Part shown: piece by piece, positions 5,858 through 5,900 of the stretch
How positions within the stretch are numbered: the stretch's first letter is position 1
Layout of the letters: the number at the start of each line of letters is the position of its first letter
Assembly: GCA_900766865.1 (NCBI GenBank)
Contig: CAAFXA010000230.1
Span: 1-5,900 of the forward strand
Length of the DNA stretch: 5,900 nt
Source of the DNA: an uncultured Akkermansia sp.
GTDB taxonomy: Bacteria; Verrucomicrobiota; Verrucomicrobiia; Verrucomicrobiales; Akkermansiaceae
Direction of reading: 5' to 3'
Position numbers and translations under genes: made by a program
The notes under the pieces: model-generated
The model's database searches: none
The model's input: only the letters and a program-made list of their open reading frames with translations
Told to the model about the DNA's origin: nothing

Positions 5858-5886
5858 ATTGTATCAAGCTTAATAAAGCACTGCAA
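5858..5886 (-). promoter_or_regulatory. Promoter of the outer-membrane protein gene
   Basis: On the minus strand there is -35 TTGCAG (5886-5881), an exact 17-bp spacer and -10 TACAAT (5863-5858; 5 of 6). The -10 ends 8 nt before the first of three tandem ATG codons. The predicted start near 5851 leaves a leader of about 2 nt, so the mRNA is near-leaderless. No Shine-Dalgarno is present. Confidence 0.7.
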
Positions 5887-5900
5887 GCCAAAAAAGGGTA

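Overview
The window looks like bacterial chromosome from a Gram-negative, GC-rich lineage. A Verrucomicrobiota member, perhaps Akkermansia-like, is my best guess. The reasons are a secreted PA14-type protein of the kind common there, a beta-barrel outer-membrane protein with a C-terminal Phe, a tRNA gene without encoded CCA, and no convincing Shine-Dalgarno sequence in front of any gene. The taxon is an inference from style; no marker gene proves it.

Layout. Positions 1-1481 (minus strand) hold a two-gene unit: a 170-aa four-helix membrane protein of unknown function, then a secreted PA14-like protein that runs off the left edge. Positions 1482-1704 are a divergent intergenic region with two strong, oppositely directed sigma-70-type promoters. 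Positions 1705-4485 (plus) hold a 721-aa Aas-like protein (degenerate lysophospholipid acyltransferase domain fused to an intact acyl-activating AMP-binding domain) followed closely by a TpbA-like exported dual-specificity phosphatase. Positions 4486-4725 contain no clear protein gene but do hold several inverted repeats, a leftward promoter candidate and a strong 14-bp terminator hairpin. A minus-strand tRNA-Thr(UGU) with its own promoter follows, then a minus-strand outer-membrane beta-barrel gene whose promoter lies at the right edge.

How it works together. Most genes here are envelope-related: an outer-membrane barrel, an exported phosphatase, a probable fatty-acid or lysolipid-recycling enzyme, a membrane protein and a secreted PA14 protein. 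No shared pathway can be proved.

The two most interesting observations are these. (1) Every gene with a visible upstream region has a -10 box ending only 6-8 nt before the preferred ATG, so their mRNAs should be leaderless or nearly so; this also moves three start codons inward from the longest possible ORF. (2) The N-terminal acyltransferase half of the Aas-like protein has lost both catalytic signature motifs. I see no CRISPR array, insertion sequence, prophage or defence system.
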